Positions 1-9,283 of a stretch of DNA of 64,000 nucleotides are shown here, piece after piece. The notes under the pieces were generated by a model that ran no database searches, was not told the DNA's origin, and saw nothing but the letters and a program-made list of their open reading frames with translations. A program made the translations under genes and the position numbers. Location: positions 620,001-684,000 of the forward strand of contig NZ_AAYB01000002.1 in the NCBI RefSeq assembly GCF_000169435.1, written 5' to 3'. This stretch comes from Roseobacter sp. CCS2 (GTDB lineage: Bacteria > Pseudomonadota > Alphaproteobacteria > Rhodobacterales > Rhodobacteraceae). Numbering within the stretch: position 1 is the first letter of the stretch; each line of letters begins with the position of its first letter.

Positions 1-647
1 TATGTGCCCAGCACCAGACAGACCGTGCCTTGCCCACGAATGAATGACGCCAGCGTCGCGTCAATATCGCGTGCCAGTTGCCGGATCGTGTCGACGTGGT
101 CGCGGGGTAGCATATCGTCGATTTTCGCGGTCATGTTGTCCCAATCAAGCAACATGTAAACGGCAACAACAGGAACGATCACGAGCAGCACAAGGATGTT
201 GATCAACCCAAGTGCGGACGACACAAGCCCGTTCACCAGCTCACCGCCTTTGGATTGGATCGTCTCACCCACGGCAAGTAGCTGTTGATATGCCACGCTT
301 TGGTTGTCCATCAGCTGTGGAAACCGTTCGGTCAGGCCGGTACGCAGCCGATCAAAAAGCTCAGGCGCGGTATCAATCAAAGAGGCCGTTTGCTGCACCA
401 GTGTCGGGATCACCAGTAAGAACAATAAAACAAAGATCAGGATGGTCACAATTGTGATGATCGCAACCGCTGCCATCCGCGAACATCCCGCCTTTTCCAG
501 CCGGTCCGCAATTGGGTCCAGGCAATAGGCAATTGCCCCACCCAAGACGAACGGCAGGATCACATCTCCCAAAAACCATAAGACGACCAGAAAGAAAGCC
601 GTGGCAACGCCCCAGTATTTTGCTTGTTGTCCGACAGGAAGTGCCAT
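1..647 (-). CDS. AI-2E family transporter (PerM-like), 5' part only
   Basis: The frame is open from an ATG at 647 leftwards to the window edge, giving the first 215 codons of a larger protein. Hydrophobic segments are visible at about residues 14-42, 58-80 and 143-167, followed by a soluble part with LPRDH, the arrangement of the AI-2E transporter / PerM family (usually about 350 residues with 7-8 membrane spans). An in-frame TGA lies two codons upstream of this ATG, which fixes the start. The family moves small molecules or ions across the inner membrane; the substrate here cannot be read from the sequence. It is divergent from proS. The C-terminal half lies outside the window. Confidence 0.85.
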   Translation of the reverse strand, partial: MALPVGQQAKYWGVATAFFLVVLWFLGDVILPFVLGGAIAYCLDPIADRLEKAGCSRMAAVAIITIVTILIFVLLFLLVIPTLVQQTASLIDTAPELFDRLRTGLTERFPQLMDNQSVAYQQLLAVGETIQSKGGELVNGLVSSALGLINILVLLVIVPVVAVYMLLDWDNMTAKIDDMLPRDHVDTIRQLARDIDATLASFIRGQGTVCLVLGT

Positions 648-809
648 GGATCATCCGTAATTGCGTGTCTCATAGATGCGATGTGCAGCAAGATGACGCA
701 AGGGCCGCTGCGCAGAAAACATGGGCGCCTATGTTGATGAGACAGGTTGCGAGCGCACACGCGGGCGATTACACCGATCCCAACACGTTTATCCAAAAAG
801 GTCACACCC

Positions 810-2150
810 ATGCGCCTGAGCCGCTATTTCCTGCCCGTTCTCAAAGAAACGCCCCGCGAGGCGCAGATCGTCAGCCACCGTTATATGTTGCAGGCGGGGA
901 TGATCAAACAGGCCAGTGCGGGCATCTATTCGTGGCTGCCGCTGGGCTTTAAAGTGCTGCGCAAGATCGAAAATATCGTGCACGAAGAACAAGCGCGTGC
1001 CGGACACATCGCCATTCAGATGCCAACGATCCAATCCGCGGACCTTTGGCGCGAAAGTGGCCGCTATGATGCCTACGGCGAAGAAATGCTGCGCATCAAG
1101 GACCGCGGTGGGCGCGATATGCTGTTCACACCAACGGCTGAGGAACTAGTCACAGACATTTTCCGCGCGCATGTAAACAGCTACAAAGACCTGCCGCTGA
1201 CCCTGTACCAAATTCAGTGGAAGTTCCGCGATGAAGTCCGCCCTCGCTTTGGCGTGATGCGGGGCCGCGAATTCTATATGAAAGACGGCTATAACTTTGA
1301 CCTGACCAAAGAAGACGCGCTGCATGCCTATAATCGCCATCTGGTAAGTTATCTGCGCACGTATGAACGTATGGGCCTGCAAGCCATTCCAATGCGCGCT
1401 GACAGTGGCCCGATTGGCGGCGATGACACGCACGAGTTTCTTGTGTTGGCCGAGACAGGCGAGAGCGAGGTATTCTATGACAGCGAAATCACTGATCTGA
1501 AGTTCGGCGATCGTCAGATTGATTATGATGACAAAGCCGCATGTCAGGCTGTGTTGGAAGAATTCACCAGCCGCTATGCGCGGACCGATGAAACCCACGA
1601 CGAAGCGCTGTTCGACGCGATCCCAGAGGAGCGTAAACGGACCGCACGCGGCATTGAGGTTGGCCAGATTTTCTATTTTGGTACAAAGTATTCTGAAAGC
1701 ATGGGCGCGTTGGTCGATGACGGGCAGGGCGGTAAAGTACCGGTCCACATGGGCAGCCATGGGATCGGCGTGTCACGTCTGCTGGGCGCAATTATTGAGG
1801 CCAGCCATGATGATAAGGGTATCATCTGGCCGGAAGGTGTGACGCCTTTCCACTGTGGTATCTTGAACATGCGTTCCGGTGACGCCGCCGCAGATGCCGC
1901 CTGCGAGGCGCTTTATGCGTCGCTAACAGCGCTGGGCCTAGAGCCGCTTTATGATGACCGGGACGAGCGGGCAGGGGCGAAGTTTGGCACAATGGATATG
2001 ATCGGCCTGCCCTGGCGCATTACGGTTGGTCCCCGCGGGCTGAAAAACGGCGTTGTAGAAGTCACTTGCCGCCGTACTGGTGAAAGCGAAGAGATGCCGC
2101 CCGAAGATGCTGTCGCCAAAATCGCGAAAATCTACGAAGGCATTGCATGA
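810..2150 (+). CDS. proS: Prolyl-tRNA synthetase
   Basis: Charges tRNA-Pro with proline in the cytoplasm. The 446-residue product starts [13 protein letters not shown] and has class II synthetase motif 2 ([17 protein letters not shown], about residue 139) and motif 3 ([10 protein letters not shown], about residue 317), then a C-terminal anticodon-binding domain. The length matches the short alphaproteobacterial ProS type, which lacks the large editing insertion of the E. coli enzyme. An upstream ATG at 747 is in frame, but the residues it adds do not look like the family, and an AAAAAGG ribosome site precedes 810. The last four bases overlap the next gene (ATGA). Confidence 0.95.
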   Translation: MRLSRYFLPVLKETPREAQIVSHRYMLQAGMIKQASAGIYSWLPLGFKVLRKIENIVHEEQARAGHIAIQMPTIQSADLWRESGRYDAYGEEMLRIKDRGGRDMLFTPTAEELVTDIFRAHVNSYKDLPLTLYQIQWKFRDEVRPRFGVMRGREFYMKDGYNFDLTKEDALHAYNRHLVSYLRTYERMGLQAIPMRADSGPIGGDDTHEFLVLAETGESEVFYDSEITDLKFGDRQIDYDDKAACQAVLEEFTSRYARTDETHDEALFDAIPEERKRTARGIEVGQIFYFGTKYSESMGALVDDGQGGKVPVHMGSHGIGVSRLLGAIIEASHDDKGIIWPEGVTPFHCGILNMRSGDAAADAACEALYASLTALGLEPLYDDRDERAGAKFGTMDMIGLPWRITVGPRGLKNGVVEVTCRRTGESEEMPPEDAVAKIAKIYEGIA

Positions 2151-2719
2151 GCCTGACAAAGGTCGATTGGTCGCTGATCCCGGCACCCGCCGATGATGGC
2201 AAGGCGGCGCATCTGGAAGGGCTATCGCTGCCTGATGTGACCTTGCAAGCCACGGATGGCCCGGCGGTTACTTTACCTGATTTGCGCGGGCTGGTTGTTT
2301 TTTACATCTACCCGATGACAGGCCGCCCGGATCGGGACCTACCCGATGGCTGGGACCAAATTCCCGGTGCCCGCGGGTGTACGCCGCAGTCCTGCGCCTT
2401 TCGCGATCACTATGCGGAGTTGCGTGAATGGGGCGTTACCGGTCTTTACGGCATCTCAACCCAGACGTCAGCCTATCAAAAAGAAGCGGCAGAGCGTTTG
2501 CACCTGCCATTTCCCTTGCTTTCAGACGCCGATCACGTGCTGGGTAAAGCACTGAATTTGCCGGGGATCAAAGTTGAAGGTGAGCATCTGCATAAGCGGC
2601 TGACGATGATCGTCAAAGACGGTGTGATCGCCAAGACATTCTACCCCGTCTTTCCGCCCGATCAGGACGCAGCGAACGTGATCGCATGGCTGCGCAATAA
2701 CGCGGAAGAACGCGCATAG
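2147..2719 (+). CDS. Peroxiredoxin-like AhpC/TSA-fold protein
   Basis: A 190-residue thioredoxin-fold protein, probably a cytoplasmic thiol peroxidase. The region [13 protein letters not shown] followed by [13 protein letters not shown] (about residues 52-90) matches the active-site loop of bacterioferritin-comigratory-type peroxiredoxins. There are two cysteines, five residues apart, which could be the peroxidatic and resolving pair. The catalytic threonine/arginine surroundings differ from classical Prx5/BCP, so the exact subclass is uncertain. Its ATG overlaps the proS stop, so the two are probably translated in a coupled way. No signal peptide is present. Confidence 0.8.
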   Translation: MSLTKVDWSLIPAPADDGKAAHLEGLSLPDVTLQATDGPAVTLPDLRGLVVFYIYPMTGRPDRDLPDGWDQIPGARGCTPQSCAFRDHYAELREWGVTGLYGISTQTSAYQKEAAERLHLPFPLLSDADHVLGKALNLPGIKVEGEHLHKRLTMIVKDGVIAKTFYPVFPPDQDAANVIAWLRNNAEERA

Positions 2720-2822
2720 GCGTATGCGGCGTTAACACCTGCGCCAAAACCTGCTAAGTTGCGGCAAAACAAAACGTCACGAGGCAGCAGATGACGATGA
2801 TTTCCTTTAAAGGATTCCTGAT

Positions 2823-3428
2823 ATGATCAGGGTCTTGTGTTTGATTGGTGGCCTGACCGGTGCGGCGGGCCTGTCGCAATTTCCTGAATTCTCGCAGCAA
2901 TACATGCAGCGCCTTGGGGGCCAAGTGGATGAATTGACACGGCAGGTTGTGGACTTTGACCAAACCGCCTTGGCTGACGGCATGGGCCGTGAAGAGATGT
3001 TGCAGGCGATGGCCGAAACACCTTTGGTTGCCAGCCAAGAACCGATGTGGCGGCGCACCTTCGCGCGCCATGCACGTTTGAGTGAGAACCTGATGATCCT
3101 GCGCGATGCCTCACCGATGGAACGGCTGATGATGCCGCACCGTATGGCGGACACGGCGACAGTTCAGGCTGTATGGGATGATTTTTCGCCAGCGATGCCG
3201 CTTAGTGTGGCAGGTGCTGCCGCTGCGGGAACCGGATTTCTGGGTGGCTGGATGGCGTTTGCAGCCTTGCTTGGTGCGTTCGCGTTACCGTTCCGCAAGA
3301 AGGCATCGCAGCCTATGCAACAAAAACGCAAACCCCCATCTATCAAATCTGACCCGCCTTTGACCCGCCCAACACTTGTCGCGGGCACCCAAGGCAACCG
3401 TCCCAGATTGGCCGGCGTGCAAAGATAG
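2823..3428 (+). CDS. DUF2937 family membrane protein
   Basis: A 201-residue protein with an N-terminal hydrophobic stretch (about residues 3-18), a helical middle containing QFPEFSQQYMQRLGGQVDEL, and a second hydrophobic segment near residues 125-155, followed by a basic, proline-rich tail. The N-terminal pattern and the two-helix layout match DUF2937, a family of unknown function common in alphaproteobacteria. AAGGA lies 8 bases before the ATG. It stands between the peroxiredoxin and the Lol genes on the same strand. Nothing in it suggests catalysis; it is probably an inner-membrane protein with a periplasmic loop. Confidence 0.75.
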   Translation: MIRVLCLIGGLTGAAGLSQFPEFSQQYMQRLGGQVDELTRQVVDFDQTALADGMGREEMLQAMAETPLVASQEPMWRRTFARHARLSENLMILRDASPMERLMMPHRMADTATVQAVWDDFSPAMPLSVAGAAAAGTGFLGGWMAFAALLGAFALPFRKKASQPMQQKRKPPSIKSDPPLTRPTLVAGTQGNRPRLAGVQR

Positions 3429-3495
3429 GCACCGACCACCTTGACCATTTCGCCCGCGCGCACCACGTTGCGGCAAACGCCAAGCAGGAGCATTC

Positions 3496-4761
3496 ATGGC
3501 CGAGGTCAGGACGACACGTCCCTTTGCAAAATTCGAGTGGATGATCGCATGGCGTTACATCCGCGCCAAACGCGCCGAGGGCGGCGTCAGCGTCATGACG
3601 TGGATCAGCCTGATTGGCGTGACACTCGCGGTCTTTGCTTTGATCGCCACGCTGGCCGTGCGGTCCGGTTTCCGGGCAGAGTTTATTGATACAATCGCGG
3701 GTGCAAATGCGCATGTTTCCGTGGTGATGCCACGCGCGGTCATTCAGGATTTTGAGGATGTGGCGGACCGTGTCCGCGCCGTTGAAGGGGTGCAGTCTGT
3801 GGCCCCGTTGGTGCGCGGGCAGGCAATGGCCTCTGGTTCTGGCCGCATCGGGTTGGCTGATATCTATGGTATTCGGCTGGAGGACCTCAAAGCATCCGAC
3901 GCGATTGTGCAAAGCGAGCGTACAATTGGCAATATTGATGACCTGCCCAATGGGATCGCGATAGGGTCTGCGCTTGCCAATAACCTGGGCCTGACGATTG
4001 GCGACCGGATTGAGATCACAACCCGGTCAGGGGCCGCCACGCCGATGGGCCAGGCGACCCGGCGCAATGCCTATGAGGTTGTCTTTATTTTCTCCACCGG
4101 GCGTTTTCAGATTGATGAGGTGCGTGCATATCTGCCGTTTGATGTGGCGCAACTGGTCTTTAATCGCGACGGTGTGGCGGATGAGCTCGAGATCAGGTTG
4201 GATGACCTGAACCAATCCGAGGTGCTGAAACAAGACATCGCCAATGCCGCCGGTCCCGGCTTTTGGGCGTACAGTTGGCAAGACCGCGTCGGGCGCTTTC
4301 TGCGGGCGCTGACGATTGAGGACAACGTGATGTTCATCATCCTGTCGATCCTTGTGCTGGTGGCGTCGATGAACATTATTAGTGGGCTGATCATGCTGGT
4401 CAAAAACAAAGGTCGTGATGTCGGCATCTTGCGCACGATGGGGCTGACCGAAGGGTCGATTCTGCGGATTTTCTTTATCTGTGGCGCAGGGATCGGGACG
4501 ATCGGGACGGCGCTGGGCGTGATCCTTGGGTGTCTGTTTGCGATCTACATTGATACGATCTTTAGCTTGGTGAACTACGTCGCCGGGGGCGGCGTTTGGG
4601 ATCCGTCAATCCGGGGGATTTACAATATTCCTGCTGAACTGCGCCTGATTGATGTGATCAAGGCGATGTCACTGTCGCTTGGTCTGTCATGGATCATCAC
4701 AATTTTCCCCGCGCGCCGTGCCGCCCGTATGAATCCGGTTGAGGCGCTGCGTTATGAGTGA
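3496..4761 (+). CDS. lolC: Lipoprotein-releasing ABC transporter permease LolC/LolE
   Basis: The inner-membrane half of the Lol system, which extracts outer-membrane lipoproteins and hands them to LolA. The 421-residue protein has the LolCE plan: a first membrane helix at about residues 25-50 ([12 protein letters not shown] just before it is typical), a large periplasmic domain, and three C-terminal helices of the FtsX domain (about 275-305, 320-350, 375-405). A good AGGAG site precedes the ATG. Only one permease gene is present beside lolD, so it presumably forms a homodimer, as in alphaproteobacteria with a single LolC/E. Its stop overlaps lolD by 8 bases. Confidence 0.93.
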   Translation: MAEVRTTRPFAKFEWMIAWRYIRAKRAEGGVSVMTWISLIGVTLAVFALIATLAVRSGFRAEFIDTIAGANAHVSVVMPRAVIQDFEDVADRVRAVEGVQSVAPLVRGQAMASGSGRIGLADIYGIRLEDLKASDAIVQSERTIGNIDDLPNGIAIGSALANNLGLTIGDRIEITTRSGAATPMGQATRRNAYEVVFIFSTGRFQIDEVRAYLPFDVAQLVFNRDGVADELEIRLDDLNQSEVLKQDIANAAGPGFWAYSWQDRVGRFLRALTIEDNVMFIILSILVLVASMNIISGLIMLVKNKGRDVGILRTMGLTEGSILRIFFICGAGIGTIGTALGVILGCLFAIYIDTIFSLVNYVAGGGVWDPSIRGIYNIPAELRLIDVIKAMSLSLGLSWIITIFPARRAARMNPVEALRYE

Positions 4762-5437
4762 ACATACCTTGCGCGTCGCTGACCTGACCAAATCCTACAA
4801 CGCGGGCAAACCCAACGAAGTACGTGTGCTGCAAGGCGTGTCGCTGGATGTGAAACCGGGCGAGGTGGTGGCTTTGGTCGCCCCATCGGGTGCTGGCAAG
4901 TCTACCTTGCTGCATATTGCAGGGCTGCTTGATATACCGGACAAAGGCAGCGTACAGATCGAGGGCACGGATATGTCGCGCCTGTCAGATCGCAAGCGCA
5001 CGGCGGTGCGACGTTCGACCGTCGGGTTTATCTATCAGTTCCATCATTTGCTGCCGGAGTTCACGGCACTTGAGAATATCGTCTTGCCGCAGCTGGCCAA
5101 TGGTGTGGCTGACAAAGCCGCTGAGACACGCGCAATGGCGCTGCTTGATCGTGTTGGGATTGGCGCGCGCGCCGCACATCGGCCGGCGGCCCTTTCGGGT
5201 GGCGAACAACAGCGTGTCGCCTTTTGCCGGGCTTTGGCGAATGAGCCGTCTTTGCTGCTGGCGGATGAACCCACAGGCAACCTTGATCCCGATACGTCAG
5301 ACCGTGTGTTCGATGCGCTGATGGCGCTGGTGCGTGACACAGGGCTGGCTGCCGTGATTGCCACGCACAACCTTGATCTTGCGGCCCGCATGGACCGGCA
5401 GGTGCGTCTGAACGGCGGCGTATTGGAAACCTCATGA
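4754..5437 (+). CDS. lolD: Lipoprotein-releasing ABC transporter ATPase LolD
   Basis: The ATPase that powers the LolC/E permease encoded directly upstream. The 227-residue protein has a Walker A (APSGAGKST, about residue 43), a signature motif ([10 protein letters not shown], about 148) and a Walker B ([12 protein letters not shown], about 169), followed by the H-loop IATHN. The Walker A has alanine where most ABC proteins have the first glycine. The start at 4754 ([11 protein letters not shown]) fits the family better than the in-frame ATG at 4739, which lies inside lolC. The end overlaps the following dehydrogenase by four bases. Confidence 0.94.
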   Translation: MSEHTLRVADLTKSYNAGKPNEVRVLQGVSLDVKPGEVVALVAPSGAGKSTLLHIAGLLDIPDKGSVQIEGTDMSRLSDRKRTAVRRSTVGFIYQFHHLLPEFTALENIVLPQLANGVADKAAETRAMALLDRVGIGARAAHRPAALSGGEQQRVAFCRALANEPSLLLADEPTGNLDPDTSDRVFDALMALVRDTGLAAVIATHNLDLAARMDRQVRLNGGVLETS

Positions 5438-6408
5438 AAGTATCCGTAACCCAGATTGAAACGCAAAGCCGTGCAGCCTTGCTGGCGCATGGCGCAGGAA
5501 CGACACAGGCAGCGGCGGTGGCGAAAGCGGTCGCACGGGCCGAAGCCTTGGGGAACGTGATCTGCGGGCTTTATTACTTGGAAAGCTACTGCACGCAGCT
5601 GCAATCAGGCCGGGTTAATGGCACGGTTGAACCCGTGGTGACGCGCCCGCGCCCGGCTGCGATACTGGCGGATGCCAGATTTGGTTTCGCGCAACCAGCC
5701 TTTGCTGCCGCGTTGCCAGAGGCAGTTGCGGCGGCCTTGGAAAACGGTGTTGCAACCCTTGCGGTCGCCCATGCGCATACCTGCACATCGTTGGGTTTCT
5801 TTACCGAGCAGATCGCAGCAGCCGGGCTGATAGGCATTGGCATGACAAACGCATCGCCCGTTGTTGCACCTCCGGGCGGCAACAAACGGGTGATTGGCAC
5901 GAACCCCGTTGCAATGACCGTGCCGGGTGATGGCAAACCCGCGATGCATTTTGACTTTTCGACCTCTGCCGTGGCGTTGGGCAAGATCACAATGGCGAAG
6001 GCAGCAGGCGAAAATATCCCGCTCGGCTGGGCCGTTGATAAGAATGGTGAACCGACGACTCACCCAGAGGCGGCGTTGAACGGCGCCTTGGTCAGCGCAG
6101 GCGGTTACAAGGGCTGGGGTTTTGGTCTGATGGCTGAATTTTTGGCAGCTGGCATGACCGGATCGGTCAATTCGCTGGATGTCGCCGGGCTGAAGGTGCC
6201 GGAAGGCAAACCGCATGATCTGGGCCAGTTTTACATCCTCATGGATCCGGGCACCTATCACGCCGATTTCGGCGCGCGTGTTGCGCGTGTGGCAGAGGCT
6301 GTGGCGGCGCAGGAAGGTGCGCGCATTCCCGGTGCGGACCGGCATGTCATGACGCAGGTCGATGTGCCCGATGCGCTTTGGGACTTGGTGCTTAAGCTTT
6401 CTGCGTAA
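5434..6408 (+). CDS. Ldh family (malate/L-lactate type II) oxidoreductase
   Basis: An NAD(P)-dependent dehydrogenase of the Ldh_2 family, whose members reduce 2-oxoacids or cyclic imines (malate, L-sulfolactate, ureidoglycolate, piperideine-2-carboxylate). The 324-residue length and the sequence patterns fit: [11 protein letters not shown] with the catalytic histidine region near residues 112-122, GTNPVAM around 154-160, and [11 protein letters not shown] near 225. The substrate cannot be inferred. It overlaps lolD by ATGA and therefore sits at the end of the Lol operon. Its 3' end overlaps the convergent transporter gene by 17 bases. Confidence 0.87.
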   Translation: MKVSVTQIETQSRAALLAHGAGTTQAAAVAKAVARAEALGNVICGLYYLESYCTQLQSGRVNGTVEPVVTRPRPAAILADARFGFAQPAFAAALPEAVAAALENGVATLAVAHAHTCTSLGFFTEQIAAAGLIGIGMTNASPVVAPPGGNKRVIGTNPVAMTVPGDGKPAMHFDFSTSAVALGKITMAKAAGENIPLGWAVDKNGEPTTHPEAALNGALVSAGGYKGWGFGLMAEFLAAGMTGSVNSLDVAGLKVPEGKPHDLGQFYILMDPGTYHADFGARVARVAEAVAAQEGARIPGADRHVMTQVDVPDALWDLVLKLSA

Positions 6409-6826
6409 CGAAAACGCCGATCGCCATCAGGGCAATTCCGGCCGTGCGCGTCAGCGTCAGCGGTGACGTTTGTGCGGTAAACAGCCCAAAGTGGTCAATC
6501 ACAGCGGCTGAAATGAGCTGCCCCAACAGCACAAAGAACACGGCATTGCCAACACCCATCGTTGGTGCAATCCATGTGATCGCCAACACGTAAAAAGCCA
6601 CCAATGTGCCGGCCAGAAACAGATGTTTCGGCGCGGTGGCAAGTTTGGTGACCGCCTGCGGATGCGTGGCCAACGCAACTAGGGCTGATACAGCAAAGGC
6701 AACAACAAAAAGCACTGCCGCAGCGACAGCCGGTGATCCGATATAGCGGCCCAATGCGGCATTCAAAGCGGCCAGCACCGGTATCCCGATGCCAGCGGCG
6801 AGCATGATGACAATATGATGCGGCAT
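6392..6826 (-). CDS. DMT-family transporter (DUF606/YdcZ type)
   Basis: A 144-residue integral membrane protein with about five hydrophobic segments running almost the full length, ending in [18 protein letters not shown]. Size and pattern match the DUF606 (YdcZ) branch of the drug/metabolite transporter superfamily. The start at 6826 (MPHHIVIML) has AAAGGA 6-7 bases upstream; a longer in-frame extension to 7003 is hydrophilic and overlaps the divergent cytochrome gene, so it is not used. The substrate is unknown. Confidence 0.8.
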   Translation of the reverse strand: MPHHIVIMLAAGIGIPVLAALNAALGRYIGSPAVAAAVLFVVAFAVSALVALATHPQAVTKLATAPKHLFLAGTLVAFYVLAITWIAPTMGVGNAVFFVLLGQLISAAVIDHFGLFTAQTSPLTLTRTAGIALMAIGVFVTQKA

Positions 6827-6932
6827 GGGCGATCCTTTGCTGATGTGCGGCAAGTTTAGATGTGGAATGACATAGATCATAGTGGCGGGCCGCATGGATT
6901 TGTTACACTCTGACCAAAACAGGAGACGAGAT

Positions 6933-7316
6933 ATGCGGTACTTTATCTTTCTGGCAGCAATGGGTTTGGCGGCGTGCGTTGAAGAACCCGTCGATGGGCG
7001 CACGGCCTATCTGGAAAACTGCGCCAGCTGTCATGGTCCAAATGGCATGGGTGGCGGTGCGGCGGCGCGCGACTTGGCTGTGGCCCCCCCTGATCTGACG
7101 ACGATTGCGGCCCGTAATGGGGGTGTTTTCCCGACCAATCAGGTGATGAGCACAATTGACGGGCTGGACCGTGGCGCGCATTTCAGTGCGGCTATGCCGG
7201 AATTTGGCGCAGGCGATCTGGGTGACACCGTGATCGTCGAGGAAGAAGGGCTTGGCACACCCGTGCCGATGAAATTGCTGGTGTTGACCGAATATCTGGA
7301 AAGCATCCAACAGTAA
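6933..7316 (+). CDS. c-type cytochrome lipoprotein
   Basis: A 127-residue single-haem cytochrome c. The start MRYFIFLAAMG leads into a lipobox (LAAC, cysteine at about residue 13), so it is predicted to be anchored in a membrane on the periplasmic side. The haem site CASCH lies near residue 30 and is followed by GPNGMGGG; the sixth ligand is probably the methionine in SAAMPEFG. AGGAGACGAG precedes the ATG. Its C-terminal third (GVFPTNQVM, TEYLESIQQ) is clearly related to the cytochrome at 8124, so the two probably arose by duplication. The partner oxidase or reductase is not in the window. Confidence 0.88.
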   Translation: MRYFIFLAAMGLAACVEEPVDGRTAYLENCASCHGPNGMGGGAAARDLAVAPPDLTTIAARNGGVFPTNQVMSTIDGLDRGAHFSAAMPEFGAGDLGDTVIVEEEGLGTPVPMKLLVLTEYLESIQQ

Positions 7317-7413
7317 CCAAAGCTGACATTCGCGTGAGATGGACCGCGCAAAGGTGGCCGCACGGCTTTCTTGCGGTAAGTCTTTGGTGTTCACACACAA
7401 AGGTACTGATCTC

Positions 7414-8055
7414 ATGCGTCTATTGTTTTCCACCGTCCTGGCCCTTACGACCCCGGTCACCGCAACCGCGGGGCCTGTCAATTTCAGCAACGGATGGCAG
7501 GAACAACGTTTATCGCTTTTCAGTTCTAACGATTACACATTCGGTCAGAACCTTGGATTGGTATCGGATGGATCGGTTTCCATTGCATGGAGCAGGGTTG
7601 GCCGTAACAACTGGGGATCAAGCGGCGCATCCTGGAGCTGGAGCGTCGATCAATCAGTTCCGGCAACGGATTTAAGCCAAAAAGGCGGCGATGATCGCAA
7701 TATTTCGCTTTATTTTGTCTTTGTGCCCGAAAGCGTGGCACCTAGCCTTGAAGGGGCCAATATCCGCAGCCTTATGGGTAATGGTGATGTGCGTATCATG
7801 CAGTACGCTTGGGGCGGTAACCATGCGCGCGGTCAGGTCATCCAGTCGCCTTATGGCCCGCAGGGGCAGGGTGTGACGATTGCCTTGCGGCAGGCCGGTA
7901 CCGGGTCTTTCAGCGAAAGCGTTGATTTGGCAGCAGACTATGCCCGCGCCTTTGGTGGTGAAAAGAGTGCTTTGGTCGGCTTGGCCGTGTCCGGTGACAG
8001 CGACGATACTGATACGATGATCCGTGCGGCGATTGGTAACTTGGCCCTGCGCTAG
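7414..8055 (+). CDS. DUF3047 family secreted protein
   Basis: A 213-residue protein with a signal peptide (MRLLFSTVLALTTPVTATA, cleavage after about residue 19). The mature part carries tryptophan-rich and acidic patterns (SWSWSVDQSVPATDLSQK, then GGDDRNISLYFVF) that recall DUF3047, a periplasmic family of unknown function. The start at 7414 is chosen because the signal peptide begins there; a frame extension to 7339 is not signal-like. It lies between two related c-type cytochromes on the same strand, which suggests a periplasmic redox setting. Confidence 0.7.
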   Translation: MRLLFSTVLALTTPVTATAGPVNFSNGWQEQRLSLFSSNDYTFGQNLGLVSDGSVSIAWSRVGRNNWGSSGASWSWSVDQSVPATDLSQKGGDDRNISLYFVFVPESVAPSLEGANIRSLMGNGDVRIMQYAWGGNHARGQVIQSPYGPQGQGVTIALRQAGTGSFSESVDLAADYARAFGGEKSALVGLAVSGDSDDTDTMIRAAIGNLALR

Positions 8056-8057
8056 TG

Positions 8058-8071
8058 TTGATTTGCATCAA
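8058..8071. promoter_or_regulatory. FNR/FnrL-type binding site
   Basis: TTGATTTGCATCAA is a perfect match to the FNR consensus TTGAT-N4-ATCAA. It lies 52 bases before the ATG of the cytochrome at 8124. A class II arrangement (centre about -41.5) would place the start of transcription near 8106, with a TCTAAG -10-like element just before it. This predicts oxygen-dependent control by FnrL, inferred from the site alone. Confidence 0.75.
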
Positions 8072-8123
8072 CGCATTGCGGGGACTGTCCTTCTAAGCTG
8101 GTTTTGACAGCAAGAAGGAGGAC

Positions 8124-8522
8124 ATGATGCGACTTATTCCTTTGGTGATGGCGCTAGGCCTCGCAACGCCAGCGTTGGCGCAGGATACCGTGCAGGGCGA
8201 AGCGCTTTTTGGCTTTTACTGCGCCACCTGCCACGGCAATGCAGCGACCGGTAAAGGGCCTATGTCACCATCCTTGGTGGTAGCCCCGGCAAACCTGACC
8301 ACATTGGCAACACGCAACGCCGGGGTCTTCCCCACCACCCGCGTTGTGATGCGGATTGACGGGCGCGATCCCTTGGTCAGTCATGGCAGTACGATGCCTG
8401 TTTATGGCGATTTCTTCGAAGGCACAGATGCGGCGATCAAGGCGGAAACCGGTCAACCGATCATGACCTCGCAGCCGATTGTTGACCTAATCGCTTATCT
8501 TGAGAGTATCCAAGAGGAGTGA
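8124..8522 (+). CDS. c-type cytochrome, soluble periplasmic
   Basis: A 132-residue single-haem cytochrome c with a classical signal peptide (ALGLATPALAQ, cleavage after about residue 20), a haem site CATCH near residue 33 and a likely methionine ligand in GSTMPVYG. It resembles the lipoprotein cytochrome at 6933 over the C-terminal part (AGVFPTTRVVMRIDG, IAYLESIQEE) but is predicted to be soluble. GGAGGAC precedes two possible ATGs (8124, 8127). A perfect FNR box upstream suggests induction at low oxygen. Its 3' end overlaps the convergent DUF1194 gene by 36 bases. Confidence 0.88.
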   Translation: MMRLIPLVMALGLATPALAQDTVQGEALFGFYCATCHGNAATGKGPMSPSLVVAPANLTTLATRNAGVFPTTRVVMRIDGRDPLVSHGSTMPVYGDFFEGTDAAIKAETGQPIMTSQPIVDLIAYLESIQEE

Positions 8523-9209
8523 GGCGAATTCTGTTTGCGGTGTGGTGCCCGCGATCTCAAGGATCAGCTTGCGGCGCACGGCGTCGGTGAACTCTGGCCC
8601 TGACTGGGCGGGCATGACAAAAGCGTTGGGCCCGCCGATGATATTAGCCTCATAAGCGGCGGGCAGGTCGAAGTTCTGAAAGCTTTCGTTGCGCAGAATG
8701 GGCAGCGCGTTGATCGTGATGCCAGCGGCCACAACCTGATCGCGTGCGACCGTGATGGGCGGGCCATAGCTGTTGCCCATCGTATCGCCAGAAAAGTCGA
8801 TCACGCGGCGGAAGCCTCTGATATCATTATTTTCTATCTGGTCTTTGCCGTATAGCAACGCAGATCCGATGGCGTTGCGCCCGGTGGCCTGCCGGGGTGG
8901 GCCGATCAGGGCCTCGGCAAAGCGGGTCGCACTTTCCATATCCGCGATAATGGTCCAATCGACGACCGTAGCTTGGGTCTGCGCCCACTCTACATAGGTG
9001 ACCGCGATGGACCCATAAAGTGTGTTTTCGATCGCCGAGACAACAGCGGGATCGGTGATTGCGATGGCGTAGGATTGGCGTTGGAACAGCAGCTCGTCCG
9101 CGTCGATAGAACCCGAAGCATCGGCAAGCAGGACAAGTTCAAGGTCGGTTTCAACCTCTTGTGCGGCGAGTGGGGTGGCGAGGAGTAAGGCGAAGATGAA
9201 GTGGCGCAT
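8487..9209 (-). CDS. DUF1194 (von Willebrand A-like) secreted protein
   Basis: A 240-residue protein with a signal peptide (MRHFIFALLLATPLAAQ) followed by a vWA-like fold typical of DUF1194: the strand with LVLLADASGSID carries the DxSxS metal-site motif, RRVIDFSGDTMGNS is the second conserved block and VVAAGITINALPI the third. Function is unknown; the family is probably periplasmic or extracellular and may bind a divalent metal. A GTG at 9251 is also in frame, but the signal peptide begins at 9209. Two more members of the family lie at 40.8-42.2 kb. Confidence 0.82.
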   Translation of the reverse strand: MRHFIFALLLATPLAAQEVETDLELVLLADASGSIDADELLFQRQSYAIAITDPAVVSAIENTLYGSIAVTYVEWAQTQATVVDWTIIADMESATRFAEALIGPPRQATGRNAIGSALLYGKDQIENNDIRGFRRVIDFSGDTMGNSYGPPITVARDQVVAAGITINALPILRNESFQNFDLPAAYEANIIGGPNAFVMPAQSGPEFTDAVRRKLILEIAGTTPQTEFASLLLDTLKISD

Positions 9210-9283
9210 AAGATCGAAGTAGGACGAAACTACAGTCCGGAAAGGGCGCACATCCCCTGCAAAACGCAGGTTCGCGTCACAGA

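Noticed and set aside
1146..1760. Long minus-strand frame inside proS
   Set aside because: Shadow of the proS reading frame; proS has all class II synthetase motifs.
6905..6932. Possible FNR-like site upstream of the first cytochrome
   Set aside because: No TTGAT-N4-ATCAA or close variant is present there; only the second cytochrome has one.
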